NCBI GenBank assembly: GCA_039707655.1
Contig: CM077673.1
Span: 4,164,001 to 4,228,000 of the forward strand
Length of the DNA stretch: 64,000 nucleotides
DNA from: Elymus sibiricus
Taxonomy: Eukaryota; Streptophyta; Magnoliopsida; Poales; Poaceae
Reading direction: 5' to 3'
This document shows, piece after piece, positions 46,511 to 59,434 of this stretch; position 1 is the stretch's first letter; each line of letters starts with the position of its first letter. The notes under the pieces were generated by a model. The model had not been told where the DNA came from and did no database searches. It saw only the letters and a program-made list of their open reading frames with translations. Made by a program: the position numbers and the translations under genes.

Positions 46511-49356
46511 TAATAGCATAGAAAACTGTTAAGAATGGACCAAATCTGCGAGTTTTGGCAAGGTCCCCGTAACCGGTCCCCGAGCATCCCCAAATGTTGG
46601 GACGACCACAACAACCAAAAACAGAGAATAATAGCATAGAAAACTGGTCAGACTGGACCAAATCTGCGAGTTTTGGCGAGGTCCCCGTAAGCGGACCCCA
46701 TGGTTCCCCGAACGTCTCGATCGTCCCAAGACCCAAAATCAGTGAGTAATAGCATAGAAATCTGGCTGGAACAGACAAAATCTGCTAGTTTTGGCGAGGT
46801 CCCGGTAACCGGTCCACGGGCTTCCCCGAATGTTCGGACGGCCACGACAACCAAAAAAACAGTGAATAATAGCATAGAAATCTGGTCAGAATGGACAAAA
46901 TCTGCGAGTTTTGGGGAGGTCCCCGTAAGCGAACCCCGGGGTTCCCCGAACATTTGGATCGCCCCGGGACCCATAATCAGTGAGTAATAGCATAGAAAAC
47001 AGGTAAGAATGGACCAAATCTGCGAGTTTTGGCGATGTCACCGTAACCGGTCCACAGGCTTCCCCGAACGTTCGGACGACCAAGACAACCAAAAAACAGT
47101 GAATAATAGCACAGAAAGCTAGTAAGAATGGACCAAATCTGCGAGTTTTGGCAAGGTCCCCGTAACCGGACCCCGGGCTTCCCCGAACGTTCGGACGACC
47201 ACTACAACCAAAAAATAGTGAATAATAGCATAGAAAACCGGTAAGAATGGACCAAATCTGCGAGTTTTGGCAAGGTCCCCGTAACCGGACCCCGGGCATC
47301 CCCAAATGTTGGGACGACCACAACAACCAAAAACAGTGAATAATAGCATAGAAAACAGGTAAGAATGGACCAAATCTGCGAGTTTTGGCGAGGTCCCCGT
47401 AAGCGGACCCCATGGTTCCCTGAACGTTTCGATCGTCCCGAGACCCAAAATCAGTGAGTAATAGCATAGAAAACTGGCCGGAAAAGACAAAATCTGCTAG
47501 TTTTGGCGAGGTCCCGGTAACCGGTCCACGGGCTTCCCCGAATGTTCGGATGGCCACGACAACCAAAAAAACAGTGAATAATAGCATAGAAATCTGGTCA
47601 GAATGGACAAAATCTGCGAGTTTTGGCGAGCTCCCCGTAAGCGGACCCCGGGGTTCCCCAAACATTTGGATCGCCCCGGGACCAATAATCAGAGAGTAAT
47701 AGCATAGAAAACAGGTAAGAATTGACCACATCTGCGAGTTTTGGCGATGTCACCGTAACCGTTCCACGGGCTTCCCCGAACGTTCGGACGACCATGACAA
47801 CCAAAAAACAGTGAATAATAGAACAGGAAACTAGTAAGAATGGACCAAATCTGAGTTTTGGCGAGGTCCCCGTAACCGGACCCCGGGCTTCCCCGAACGT
47901 TCGGACGACCACGACAACCAAAAAACAGCGAATAATAGCATAGAAAACTAGTAAGAATGGACCAAATCTGCGAGTTTTGGCAAGGTCCCCGTAACCGGAC
48001 CCCGGGCATCCCCAAATGTTGGGACGACCACAACAACCAAAAACAGTGAATACTAGCATAGAAAACAGGTAAGAATGGACCAAATCTGCGAGTTTTGGCG
48101 AGGTCCCCGTAAGCGGACCCCATGGTTCCCCGAACGTCTCGATCGTCCCAAGACCCAAAATCAGTGAGTAATAGCATAGAAAACTGGCCGGAACAGACAA
48201 AATCTGCTAGTTTTGGCGAGGTCCCGGTAACCGGTCCACGGGCTTCCCCGAATGTTTGGACGGCCACGACAACCAAAAAAACAGTGAATAATAGCATAGA
48301 AATCTGGTCAGAATGGACAAAATCTGCGAGTTTTGGGGAGGTCCCCGTAAGCGAACCCCGGGGTTCCCCGAACATTTGGATCGCCCCGGGACCCATAATC
48401 AGTGAGTAATAGCATAGAAAACAGGTAAGAATGGACCAAATATGCGAGTTTTGGTGATGTCACCGTAACCGGTCCACAGGCTTCCCCGAACGTTCGGACG
48501 ACTAAGACAACCAAAAAACAGTGAATAATAGCACAGAAAGCTAGTAAGAATGGACCAAATCTGCGAGTTTTGGCGAGGTCCCCGTAACCGGACCCCGGGC
48601 TTCCCCGAACGTTCGGACGACCACGACAACCAAAAAACAGTGAATAATAGCATAGAAAACCGGTAAGAATGGACCAAATCTGCGAGTTTTGGCAAGGTCC
48701 CCGTAACCGGACCCCGGGCATCCCCAAATGTTGGGACGACCACAACAACCAAAAGCAGTGAATAATAGCATAGAAAACAAGTAAGAATGGACCAAATCTG
48801 CGAGTTTTGGCGAGGTCCCCGTAAGCGGACCCCATGGTTCCCCGAACGTTTCGATCGTCCCGAGACCGAAAATCAGTGAGTAATAGCATAGAAAACTGGC
48901 CGGAAAAGACAAAATCTGCTAGTTTTGGTGAGGTCCCGGTAACCGGTCCACGGGCTTCCCCGAATGTTCGGACGGCCACGACAACCAATAAAACAGTGAA
49001 TAATAGCATAGAAATCTGGTCAGAATGGACAAAATCTGCGAGTTTTGGCGAGGTCCCCGTAAGCGGACCCCGGGGTTCCCCGAACATTTGGATCGCCCCG
49101 GGACCCATAATCAGAGAGTAATAGCATAGAAAACAGGTAAGAATTGACCAAATCTGCGAGTTTTGGCGATGTCCCCGTAACCGGTCCACGGGCTTCCCTG
49201 AACGTTCGGACGACCACGACAACCAAAAAACAGTGAATAATAGAACAGGAAACTAGTAAGAATGGACCAAATCTGCGAGTTTTGGTGAGGTCCCCGTAAC
49301 CGGACCCTGGGGTTCCCCGAACGTTCGGACGACCACGACAACCAAAAAACAGTGAA
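46511..49356. repeat. Beta-gamma-delta-epsilon, super-HOR copy 2
   Basis: Units start at 46511, 47223, 47933 and 48645, each 3558 bp after copy 1. Delta differs between copies (TTTGGACGG and CACAGGC here; TTCGGACGG and CACGGGC in copy 1), so homogenisation is incomplete or delta was later overwritten. The epsilon has new states that continue to the right (TTCCCTGAACG, CTGGGGTTCCCC). Confidence 0.9.
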
Positions 49357-49948
49357 TAATAGCATAGAAAACTGGTAAGAATGCACCAAATTTGCGAGTT
49401 TTGGAAAGGTCCCCGTAACCGGACCCCGAGCATCCCCAAATGTTGGGACGACCACAACAACCAAAAACAGTGAATAATAGCATAGAAAACTGGCCGGAAA
49501 AGACAAAATCTGCTAGTTTTGGCGAGGTCCCGGTAACCGGTCCACGGGCTTCCCCGAATGTTCGGATGGCCACGACAACCAAAAAAACAGTGAATAATAG
49601 CATAGAAATCTGGTCAGAATGGACAAAATCTGCGAGTTTTGGCGAGGTCCCCGTAAGCGGACCCCGGGGTTCCCCAAACATTTGGATCGCCCCGGGACCA
49701 ATAATCAGAGAGTAATAGCATAGAAAACAGGTAAGAATTGACCACATCTGCGAGTTTTGGCGATGTCACCGTAACCGTTCCACGGGCTTCCCCGAACGTT
49801 CGGACGACCATGACAACCAAAAAACAGTGAATAATAGAACAGGAAACTAGTAAGAATGGACCAAATCTAAGTTTTGGCGAGGTCCCCGTAACCGGACCCC
49901 GGGCTTCCCCGAACGTTCGGACGACCACGACAACCAAAAAACAGCGAA
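49357..49948. repeat. 5-monomer HOR: alpha m1 joined directly to gamma m3
   Basis: Alpha m1 (49357-49474) is followed at 49475 by gamma m3 (AACTGGCCGGAAAAG), so m2 is absent. Gamma m4, m5 and the shortened m6 follow, giving 592 bp. The m6 reads AATCTAAGTTTTGG where all other gamma copies read AATCTGAGTTTTGG: the 2-bp deletion with a later substitution. Confidence 0.9.
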
Positions 49949-52084
49949 TAATAGCATAGAAAACTAGTAAGAATGGACCAAATCTGCGAGTTTTGGCAAG
50001 GTCCCCGTAACCGGACCCCGGGCATCCCCAAATGTTGGGACGACCACAACAACCAAAAACAGTGAATACTAGCATAGAAAACAGGTAAGAATGGACCAAA
50101 TCTGCGAGTTTTGGCGAGGTCCCCGTAAGCGGACCCCATGGTTCCCCGAACGTCTCGATCGTCCCAAGACCCAAAATCAGTGAGTAATAGCATAGAAAAC
50201 TGGCCGGAACAGACAAAATCTGCTAGTTTTGGCGAGGTCCCGGTAACCGGTCCACGGGCTTCCCCGAATGTTTGGACGGCCACGACAACCAAAAAAACAG
50301 TGAATAATAGCATAGAAATCTGGTCAGAATGGACAAAATCTGCGAGTTTTGGGGAGGTCCCCGTAAGCGAACCCCGGGGTTCCCCGAACATTTGGATCGC
50401 CCCGGGACCCATAATCAGTGAGTAATAGCATAGAAAACAGGTAAGAATGGACCAAATATGCGAGTTTTGGTGATGTCACCGTAACCGGTCCACAGGCTTC
50501 CCCGAACGTTCGGACGACCAAGACAACCAAAAAACAGTGAATAATAGCACAGAAAGCTAGTAAGAATGGACCAAATCTGCGAGTTTTGGCGAGGTCCCCG
50601 TAACCGGACCCCGGGCTTCCCCGAACGTTCGGACGACCACGACAACCAAAAAACAGTGAATAATAGCATAGAAAACCGGTAAGAATGGACCAAATCTGCG
50701 AGTTTTGGCAAGGTCCCCGTAACCGGACCCCGGGCATCCCCAAATGTTGGGACGACCACAACAACCAAAAGCAGTGAATAATAGCATAGAAAACAAGTAA
50801 GAATGGACCAAATCTGCGAGTTTTGGCGAGGTCCCCGTAAGCGGACCCCATGGTTCCCCGAACGTTTCGATCGTCCCGAGACCGAAAATCAGTGAGTAAT
50901 AGCATAGAAAACTGGCCGGAAAAGACAAAATCTGCTAGTTTTGGTGAGGTCCCGGTAACCGGTCCACGGGCTTCCCCGAATGTTCGGACGGCCACGACAA
51001 CCAATAAAACAGTGAATAATAGCATAGAAATCTGGTCAGAATGGACAAAATCTGCGAGTTTTGGCGAGGTCCCCGTAAGCGGACCCCGGGGTTCCCCGAA
51101 CATTTGGATCGCCCCGGGACCCATAATCAGAGAGTAATAGCATAGAAAACAGGTAAGAATTGACCAAATCTGCGAGTTTTGGCGATGTCCCCGTAACCGG
51201 TCCACGGGCTTCCCTGAACGTTCGGACGACCACGACAACCAAAAAACAGTGAATAATAGAACAGGAAACTAGTAAGAATGGACCAAATCTGCGAGTTTTG
51301 GTGAGGTCCCCGTAACCGGACCCTGGGGTTCCCCGAACGTTCGGACGACCACGACAACCAAAAAACAGTGAATAATTGCATAGAAAACTGGTAAGAATGC
51401 ACCAAATTTGCGAGTTTTGGAAAGGTCCCCGTAACCGGACCCCGAGCATCCCCAAATGTTGGGACGACCACAACAACCAAAAACAGTGAATAATAGCATA
51501 GAAAACTGGTCAGACTGGACCAAATCTGCGAGTTCTGGCGAGGTCCCCGTAAGCGGACCCCATGGTTCCCCGAACGTCTCGATCGTCCCAAGACCCAAAA
51601 TCAGTGAGTAATAGCATAGAAAACTGGCCGGAACAGACAAAATCTGCTAGTTTTGGCGAGGTCCCGGTAACCGGTCCACGGGCTTCCCCGAATGTTCGGA
51701 CGGCCACGACAACCAAGAAAACAGTGAATAATAGCATAGAAATCTGGTCAGAATGGACAAAATCTGCGAGTTTTGGGGAGGTCCCCGTAAGCGAACCCCG
51801 GGGTTCCCCGAACATTTGGATCGCCCCGGGACCCATAACCAGTGAGTAATAGCATAGAAAACAGGTAAGAATGGACCAAATATGCGAGTTTTGGTGATGT
51901 CACCGTAACCGGTCCACAGGCTTCACCGAACGTTCGGACGACCAAGACAACCAAAAAACAGTGAATAATAGCACAGAAAGCTAGTAAGAATGGACCAAAT
52001 CTGCGAGTTTTGGCGAGGTCCCCGTAACCGGACCCCGGGCTTCCCCGAACGTTCGGACGACCACGACAACCAAAAAACAGTGAA
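49949..52084. repeat. HORs delta, epsilon, alpha/delta switch
   Basis: Units start at 49949, 50661 and 51373. The last is alpha through m4, then delta in m5 (51847-51965: AATATGCGAG, GGTGATG) and m6 (CACAGAAAGCTAG). The delta and epsilon units repeat the pair at 47933-49356. Confidence 0.9.
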
Positions 52085-55000
52085 TAATAGCATAGAAAAC
52101 TGTTAAGAATGGACCAAATCTGCGAGTTTTGGCAAGGTCCCCGTAACCGGTCCCCAAGCATCCCCAAATGTTGGGACGACCACAACAACCAAAAACAGTG
52201 AATAATAGCATAGAAAACAAGTAAGAATGGACCAAATCTGCGAGTTTTGGCGAGGTCCCCGTAAGCGGACCCCATGGTTCCCCGAACGTTTCGATCGTCC
52301 CGAGACCCAAAATCAGTGAGTAATAGCATAGAAAACTGGCCGGAAAAGACAAAGCTGCTAGTTTTGGCGAGGTCCCGGTAACCGGTCCACGGGCTTCCCC
52401 GAATGTTCGGATGGCCACGACAACCAAAAAAACAGTGAATAATAGCATAGAAATCTGGTCAGAATGGACAAAATCTGCGAGTTTTGGCGAGGTCCCCGTA
52501 AGCGGACCCCGGGGTTCCCCAAACATTTGGATCGCCCCGGGACCAATAATCAGAGAGTAATAGCATAGAAAACAGGTAAGAATTGACCACATCTGCGAGT
52601 TTTGGCGATGTCACCGTAACCGTTCCACGGGCTTCCCCGAACGTTCGGACGACCATGACAACCAAAAAACAGTGAATAATAGAACAGGAAACTAGTAAGA
52701 ATGGACCAAATCTGAGTTTTGGCGAGGTCCCCGTAACCGGACCCCGGGCTTCCCCGAACGTTCGGACGACCACGACAACCAAAAAACAGCGAATAATAGC
52801 ATAGAAAACTAGTAAGAATGGACCAAATCTGCGAGTTTTGGCAAGGTCCCCGTAACCGGACACCGGGCATCCCCAAATGTTGGGACGACCACAACAACCA
52901 AAAACAGTGAATACTAGCATAGAAAACAGGTAAGAATGGACCAAATCTGCGAGTTTTGGCGAGGTCCCCGTAAGCGGACCCCATGGTTCCCCGAACGTCT
53001 CGATCGTCCCAAGACCCAAAATCAGTGAGTAATAGCATAGAAAACTGGCCGGAACAGACAAAATCTGCTAGTTTTGGCGAGGTCCCGGTAACCGGTCCAC
53101 GGGCTTCCCCGAATGTTTGGACGGCCACGACAACCAAAAAAACAGTGAATAATAGCATAGAAATCTGGTCAGAATGGACAAAATCTGCGAGTTTTGGGGA
53201 GGTCCCCGTAAGCGAACCCCGGGGTTCCCCGAACATTTGGATCGCCCCGGGACCCATAATCAGTGAGTAATAGCATAGAAAACAGGTAAGAATGGACCAA
53301 ATATGCGAGTTTTGGTGATGTCACCGTAACCGGTCCACAGGCTTCCCCAAACGTTCGGACGACCAAGACAACCAAAAAACAGTGAATAATAGCACAGAAA
53401 GCTAGTAAGAATGGACCAAATCTGCGAGTTTTGGCGAGGTCCCCGTAACCGGACCCCGGGCTTCCCCGAACGTTCGGACGACCACGACAACCAAAAAACA
53501 GTGAATAATAGCATAGAAAACCGGTAAGAATGGACCAAATCTGCGAGTTTTGGCAAGGTCCCCGTAACCGGACCCCGGGCATCCCCAAATGTTGGGACGA
53601 CCACAACAACCAAAAGCAGTGAATAATAGCATAGAAAACAAGTAAGAATGGACCAAATCTGCGAGTTTTGGCGAGGTCCCCGTAAGCGGACCCCATGGTT
53701 CCCCGAACGTTTCGATCGTCCCGAGACCGAAAATCAGTGAGTAATAGCATAGAAAACTGGCCAGAAAAGACAAAATCTGCTAGTTTTGGTGAGGTCCCGG
53801 TAACCGGTCCACGGGCTTCCCCGAATGTTCGGACGGCCACGACAACCAATAAAACAGTGAATAATAGCATAGAAATCTGGTCAGAATGGACAAAATCTGC
53901 GAGTTTTGGCGAGGTCCCCGTAAGCGGACCCCGGGGTTCCCCGAACATTTGGATCGCCCCGGGACCCATAATCAGAGAGTAATAGCATAGAAAACAGGTA
54001 AGAATTGACCAAATCTGCGAGTTTTGGCGATGTCCCCGTAACCGGTCCACGGGCTTCCCTGAACGTTCGGACGACCACGACAACCAAAAAACAGTGAATA
54101 ATAGAACAGGAAACTAGTAAGAATGGACCAAATCTGCGAGTTTTGGTGAGGTCCCCGTAACCGGACCCTGGGGTTCCCCGAACGTTCGGACGACCACGAC
54201 AACCAAAAAACAGTGAATAATAGCATAGAAAACTGGTAAGAATGCACCAAATTTGCGAGTTTTGGAAAGGTCCCCGTAACCGGACCCCGAGCATCCCCAA
54301 ATGTTGGGACGACCACAACAACCAAAAACAGTGAATAATAGCATAGAAAACTGGTCAGACTGGACCAAATCTGCGAGTTCTGGCGAGGTCCCCGTAAGCG
54401 GACCCCATGGTTCCCCGAACGTCTCGATCGTCCTAAGACCCAAAATCAGTGAGTAATAGCATAGAAAACTGGCCGGAACAGACAAAATCTGCTAGTTTTG
54501 GCGAGGTCCCGGTAACCGGTCCACGGGTTCCCCGAATGTTCGGACGGCCACGACAACCAAAAAAACAGTGAATAATAGCATAGAAATCTGGTCAGAATGG
54601 ACAAAATCTGCGAGTTTTGGGGAGGTCCCCGTAAGCGAACCCCGGGGTTCCCCGAACATTTGGATCGCCCCGGGACCCATAACCAGTGAGTAATAGCATA
54701 GAAAACAGGTAAGAATGGACCAAATCTGCGAGTTTTGGCGATGTCACCGTAACCGGTCCACGGGCTTCCCCGAACGTTCGGACGACCAAGACAACCAAAA
54801 AACAGTGAATAATAGCACAGAAAACTAGTAAGAATGGACCAAATCTGCGAGTTTTGGCGAGGTCCCCGTAACCGGACCCCGGGCTTCCCCGAACGTTCGG
54901 ACGACCACGACAACCAAAAAACAGTGAATAATAGCATAGAAAACTGTTAAGAATGGACCAAATCTGCGAGTTTTGGCAAGGTCCCCGTAACCGGTCCCCA

Positions 55001-55402
55001 AGCATCCCCAAATGTTGGGACGACCACAACAACCAAAAACAGTGAATAATAGCATAGAAAACTGGTCAGAATGGACAAAATCTGCGAGTTCTGGCGAGGT
55101 CCCCGTAAGCGGACCCCATGGTGCCCCGAACGTCTCGATCGTCCCAAGACCCAAAATCAGAGAGTAATAGCATAGAAAACAGGTAAGAATTGACCAAATC
55201 TGCGAGTTTTGGCGATGTCCCCGTAACCGGTCCACGGGCTTCCCCGAACGTTCGGACGACCACGACAACCAAAAAACAGTGAATAATAGAACAGGAAACT
55301 AGTAAGCATGGACCAAATCTGCGAGTTTTGGTGAGGTCCCCGTAACCGGACCCTGGGCTTCCCCGAACGTTCGGACGACCACGACAACCAAAAAACAGTG
55401 AA
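52085..55402. repeat. 4032-bp supra-repeat, leftmost copy (gamma onward)
   Basis: Units are gamma 52085 (709 bp; m1 beta-like CTGTTAAG with CCCCAAGC; GACAAAGCTGCTAG in m3 lacks one base), delta 52794, epsilon 53506, alpha-prime 54218 (711 bp, CACGGGTTCCCC in m3 lacks one C) and a 4-monomer beta remnant at 54929 (m1, m2 with m4-like end, epsilon m5, epsilon m6). Confidence 0.92.
55047..55164. repeat. Hybrid monomer m2/m4-end in the beta remnant
   Basis: It opens TGGTCAGAATGGACAAAATC, which is m4-like. The middle has GAGTTCTGG and CATGGTGCCCC (beta m2), and the end reads CAAAATCAGAGAG, with the AGAGAG typical of gamma/epsilon m4. An epsilon m5 follows directly, so m3 and m4 are missing. Copies lie at 59079-59196 and 63111-63228. 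Confidence 0.82.
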
Positions 55403-58400
55403 TAATAGCATAGAAAACTGGTAAGAATGCACCAAATTTGCGAGTTTTGGCAAGGTCCCCGTAACCGGACCCCGAGCATCCCCAAATGTTGGGACGACCA
55501 CAACAACCAAAAAACAGTGAATAATAGCATAGAAAACTGGTCAGACTGGACCAAATCTGCGAGTTCTGGCGAGGTCCCCGTAAGCGGACCCCATGGTTCC
55601 CCGAACGTCTCGATCGTCCCAAGACCCAAAATCAGTGAGTAATAGCATAGAAAACTGGCCGGAACAGACAAAATCTGCTAGTTTTGGCGAGGTCCCGGTA
55701 ACCGGTCCACGGGCTTCCCCGAATGTTCGGACGGCCACGACAACCAAGAAAACAGTGAATAATAGCATAGAAATCTGGTCAGAATGGACAAAATCTGCGA
55801 GTTTTGGGGAGGTCCCCGTAAGCGAACCCCGGGGTTCCTCGAACATTTGGATCGCCCCGGGACCCATAACCAGTGAGTAATAGCATAGAAAACAGGTAAG
55901 AATGGACCAAATCTGCGAGTTTTGGCGATGTCACCGTAACCGGTCCACGGGCTTCCCCGAACGTTCGGACGACCAAGACAACCAAAAAACAGTGAATAAT
56001 AGCACAGAAAACTAGTAAGAATGGACCAAATCTGCGAGTTTTGGCGAGGTCCCCGTAACCGGACCCCGGGCTTCCCCGAACGTTCGGACGACCACGACAA
56101 CCAAAAAACAGTGAATAATAGCATAGAAAACTGTTAAGAATGGACCAAATCTGCGAGTTTTGGCAAGGTCCCCGTAACCGGTCCCCAAGCATCCCCAAAT
56201 GTTGGGACGACCACAACAACCAAAAACAGTGAATAATAGCATAGAAAACAAGTAAGAATGGACCAAATCTGCGAGTTTTGGCGAGGTCCCCGTAAGCGGA
56301 CCCCATGGTTCCCCGAACGTTTCGATCGTCCCGAGACCCAAAATCAGTGAGTAATAGCATAGAAAACTGGCCGGAAAAGACAAAATCTGCTAGTTTTGGC
56401 GAGGTCCCGGTAACCGGTCCACGGGCTTCCCCGAATGTTCGGATGGCCACGACAACCAAAAAAACAGTGAATAATAGCATAGAAATCTGGTCAGAATGGA
56501 CAAAATCTGCGAGTTTTGGCGAGGTCCCCGTAAGCGGACCCCGGGGTTCCCCAAACATTTGGATCGCCCCGGGACCAATAATCAGAGAGTAATAGCATAG
56601 AAAACAGGTAAGAATTGACCACATCTGCGAGTTTTGGCGATGTCACCGTAACCGTTCCACGGGCTTCCCCGAACGTTCGGACGACCATGACAACCAAAAA
56701 ACAGTGAATAATAGAACAGGAAACTAGTAAGAATGGACCAAATCTGAGTTTTGGCGAGGTCCCCGTAACCGGACCCCGGGCTTCCCCGAACGTTCGGACG
56801 ACCACGACAACCAAAAAACAGCGAATAATAGCATAGAAAACTAGTAAGAATGGACCAAATCTGCGAGTTTTGGCAAGGTCCCCGTAACCGGACACCGGGC
56901 ATCCCCAAATGTTGGGACGACCACAACAACCAAAAACAGTGAATACTAGCATAGAAAACAGGTAAGAATGGACCAAATCTGCGAGTTTTGGCGAGGTCCC
57001 CGTAAGCGGACCCCATGGTTCCCCGAACGTCTCGATCGTCCCAAGACCCAAAATCAGTGAGTAATAGCATAGAAAACTGGCCGGAACAGACAAAATCTGC
57101 TAGTTTTGGCGAGGTCCCGGTAACCGGTCCACGGGCTTCCCCGAATGTTTGGACGGCCACGACAACCAAAAAAACAGTGAATAATAGCATAGAAATCTGG
57201 TCAGAATGGACAAAATCTGCGAGTTTTGGGGAGGTCCCCGTAAGCGAACCCCGGGGTTCCCCGAACATTTGGATCGCCCCGGGACCCATAATCAGTGAGT
57301 AATAGCATAGAAAACAGGTAAGAATGGACCAAATATGCGAGTTTTGGTGATGTCACCGTAACCGGTCCACAGGCTTCCCCAAACGTTCGGACGACCAAGA
57401 CAACCAAAAAACAGTGAATAATAGCACAGAAAGCTAGTAAGAATGGACCAAATCTGCGAGTTTTGGCGAGGTCCCCGTAACCGGACCCCGGGCTTCCCCG
57501 AACGTTCGGACGACCACGACAACCAAAAAACAGTGAATAATAGCATAGAAAACCGGTAAGAATGGACCAAATCTGCGAGTTTTGGCAAGGTCCCCGTAAC
57601 CGGACCCCGGGCATCCCCAAATGTTGGGACGACCACAACAACCAAAAGCAGTGAATAATAGCATAGAAAACAAGTAAGAATGGACCAAATCTGCGAGTTT
57701 TGGCGAGGTCCCCGTAAGCGGACCCCATGGTTCCCCGAACGTTTCGATCGTCCCGAGACCGAAAATCAGTGAGTAATAGCATAGAAAACTGGCCAGAAAA
57801 GACAAAATCTGCTAGTTTTGGTGAGGTCCCGGTAACCGGTCCACGGGCTTCCCCGAATGTTCGGACGGCCACGACAACCAATAAAACAGTGAATAATAGC
57901 ATAGAAATCTGGTCAGAATGGACAAAATCTGCGAGTTTTGGCGAGGTCCCCGTAAGCGGACCCCGGGGTTCCCCGAACATTTGGATCGCCCCGGGACCCA
58001 TAATCAGAGAGTAATAGCATAGAAAACAGGTAAGAATTGACCAAATCTGCGAGTTTTGGCGATGTCCCCGTAACCGGTCCACGGGCTTCCCTGAACGTTC
58101 GGACGACCACGACAACCAAAAAACAGTGAATAATAGAACAGGAAACTAGTAAGAATGGACCAAATCTGCGAGTTTTGGTGAGGTCCCCGTAACCGGACCC
58201 TGGGGTTCCCCGAACGTTCGGACGACCACGACAACCAAAAAACAGTGAATAATAGCATAGAAAACTGGTAAGAATGCACCAAATTTGCGAGTTTTGGAAA
58301 GGTCCCCGTAACCGGACCCCGAGCATCCCCAAATGTTGGGACGACCACAACAACCAAAAACAGTGAATAATAGCATAGAAAACTGGTCAGACTGGACCAA

Positions 58401-59434
58401 ATCTGCGAGTTCTGGCGAGGTCCCCGTAAGCGGACCCCATGGTTCCCCGAACGTCTCGATCGTCCTAAGACCCAAAATCAGTGAGTAATAGCATAGAAAA
58501 CTGGCCGGAACAGACAAAATCTGCTAGTTTTGGCGAGGTCCCGGTAACCGGTCCACGGGTTCCCCGAATGTTCGGACGGCCACGACAACCAAAAAAACAG
58601 TGAATAATAGCATAGAAATCTGGTCAGAATGGACAAAATCTGCGAGTTTTGGGGAGGTCCCCGTAAGCGAACCCCGGGGTTCCCCGAACATTTGGATCGC
58701 CCCGGGACCCATAACCAGTGAGTAATAGCATAGAAAACAGGTAAGAATGGACCAAATCTGCGAGTTTTGGCGATGTCACCGTAACCGGTCCACGGGCTTC
58801 CCCGAACGTTCGGACGACCAAGACAACCAAAAAACAGTGAATAATAGCACAGAAAACTAGTAAGAATGGACCAAATCTGCGAGTTTTGGCGAGGTCCCCG
58901 TAACCGGACCCCGGGCTTCCCCGAACGTTCGGACGACCACGACAACCAAAAAACAGTGAATAATAGCATAGAAAACTGTTAAGAATGGACCAAATCTGCG
59001 AGTTTTGGCAAGGTCCCCGTAACCGGTCCCCAAGCATCCCCAAATGTTGGGACGACCACAACAACCAAAAACAGTGAATAATAGCATAGAAAACTGGTCA
59101 GAATGGACAAAATCTGCGAGTTCTGGCGAGGTCCCCGTAAGCGGACCCCATGGTGCCCCGAACGTCTCGATCGTCCCAAGACCCAAAATCAGAGAGTAAT
59201 AGCATAGAAAACAGGTAAGAATTGACCAAATCTGCGAGTTTTGGCGATGTCCCCGTAACCGGTCCACGGGCTTCCCCGAACGTTCGGACGACCACGACAA
59301 CCAAAAAACAGTGAATAATAGAACAGGAAACTAGTAAGCATGGACCAAATCTGCGAGTTTTGGTGAGGTCCCCGTAACCGGACCCTGGGCTTCCCCGAAC
59401 GTTCGGACGACCACGACAACCAAAAAACAGTGAA
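55403..59434. repeat. 4032-bp supra-repeat (34 monomers), complete copy A
   Basis: Units are alpha 55403 (713 bp; its m1 has one extra A), gamma 56116 (710), delta 56826 (712), epsilon 57538 (712), alpha-prime 58250 (711) and beta remnant 58961 (474), total 4032. Private states include GACACCGGGCATCC in delta m1, GGCCAGAAAAG in epsilon m3 and CGTCCTAAGACCC in alpha-prime m2. Confidence 0.94.
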
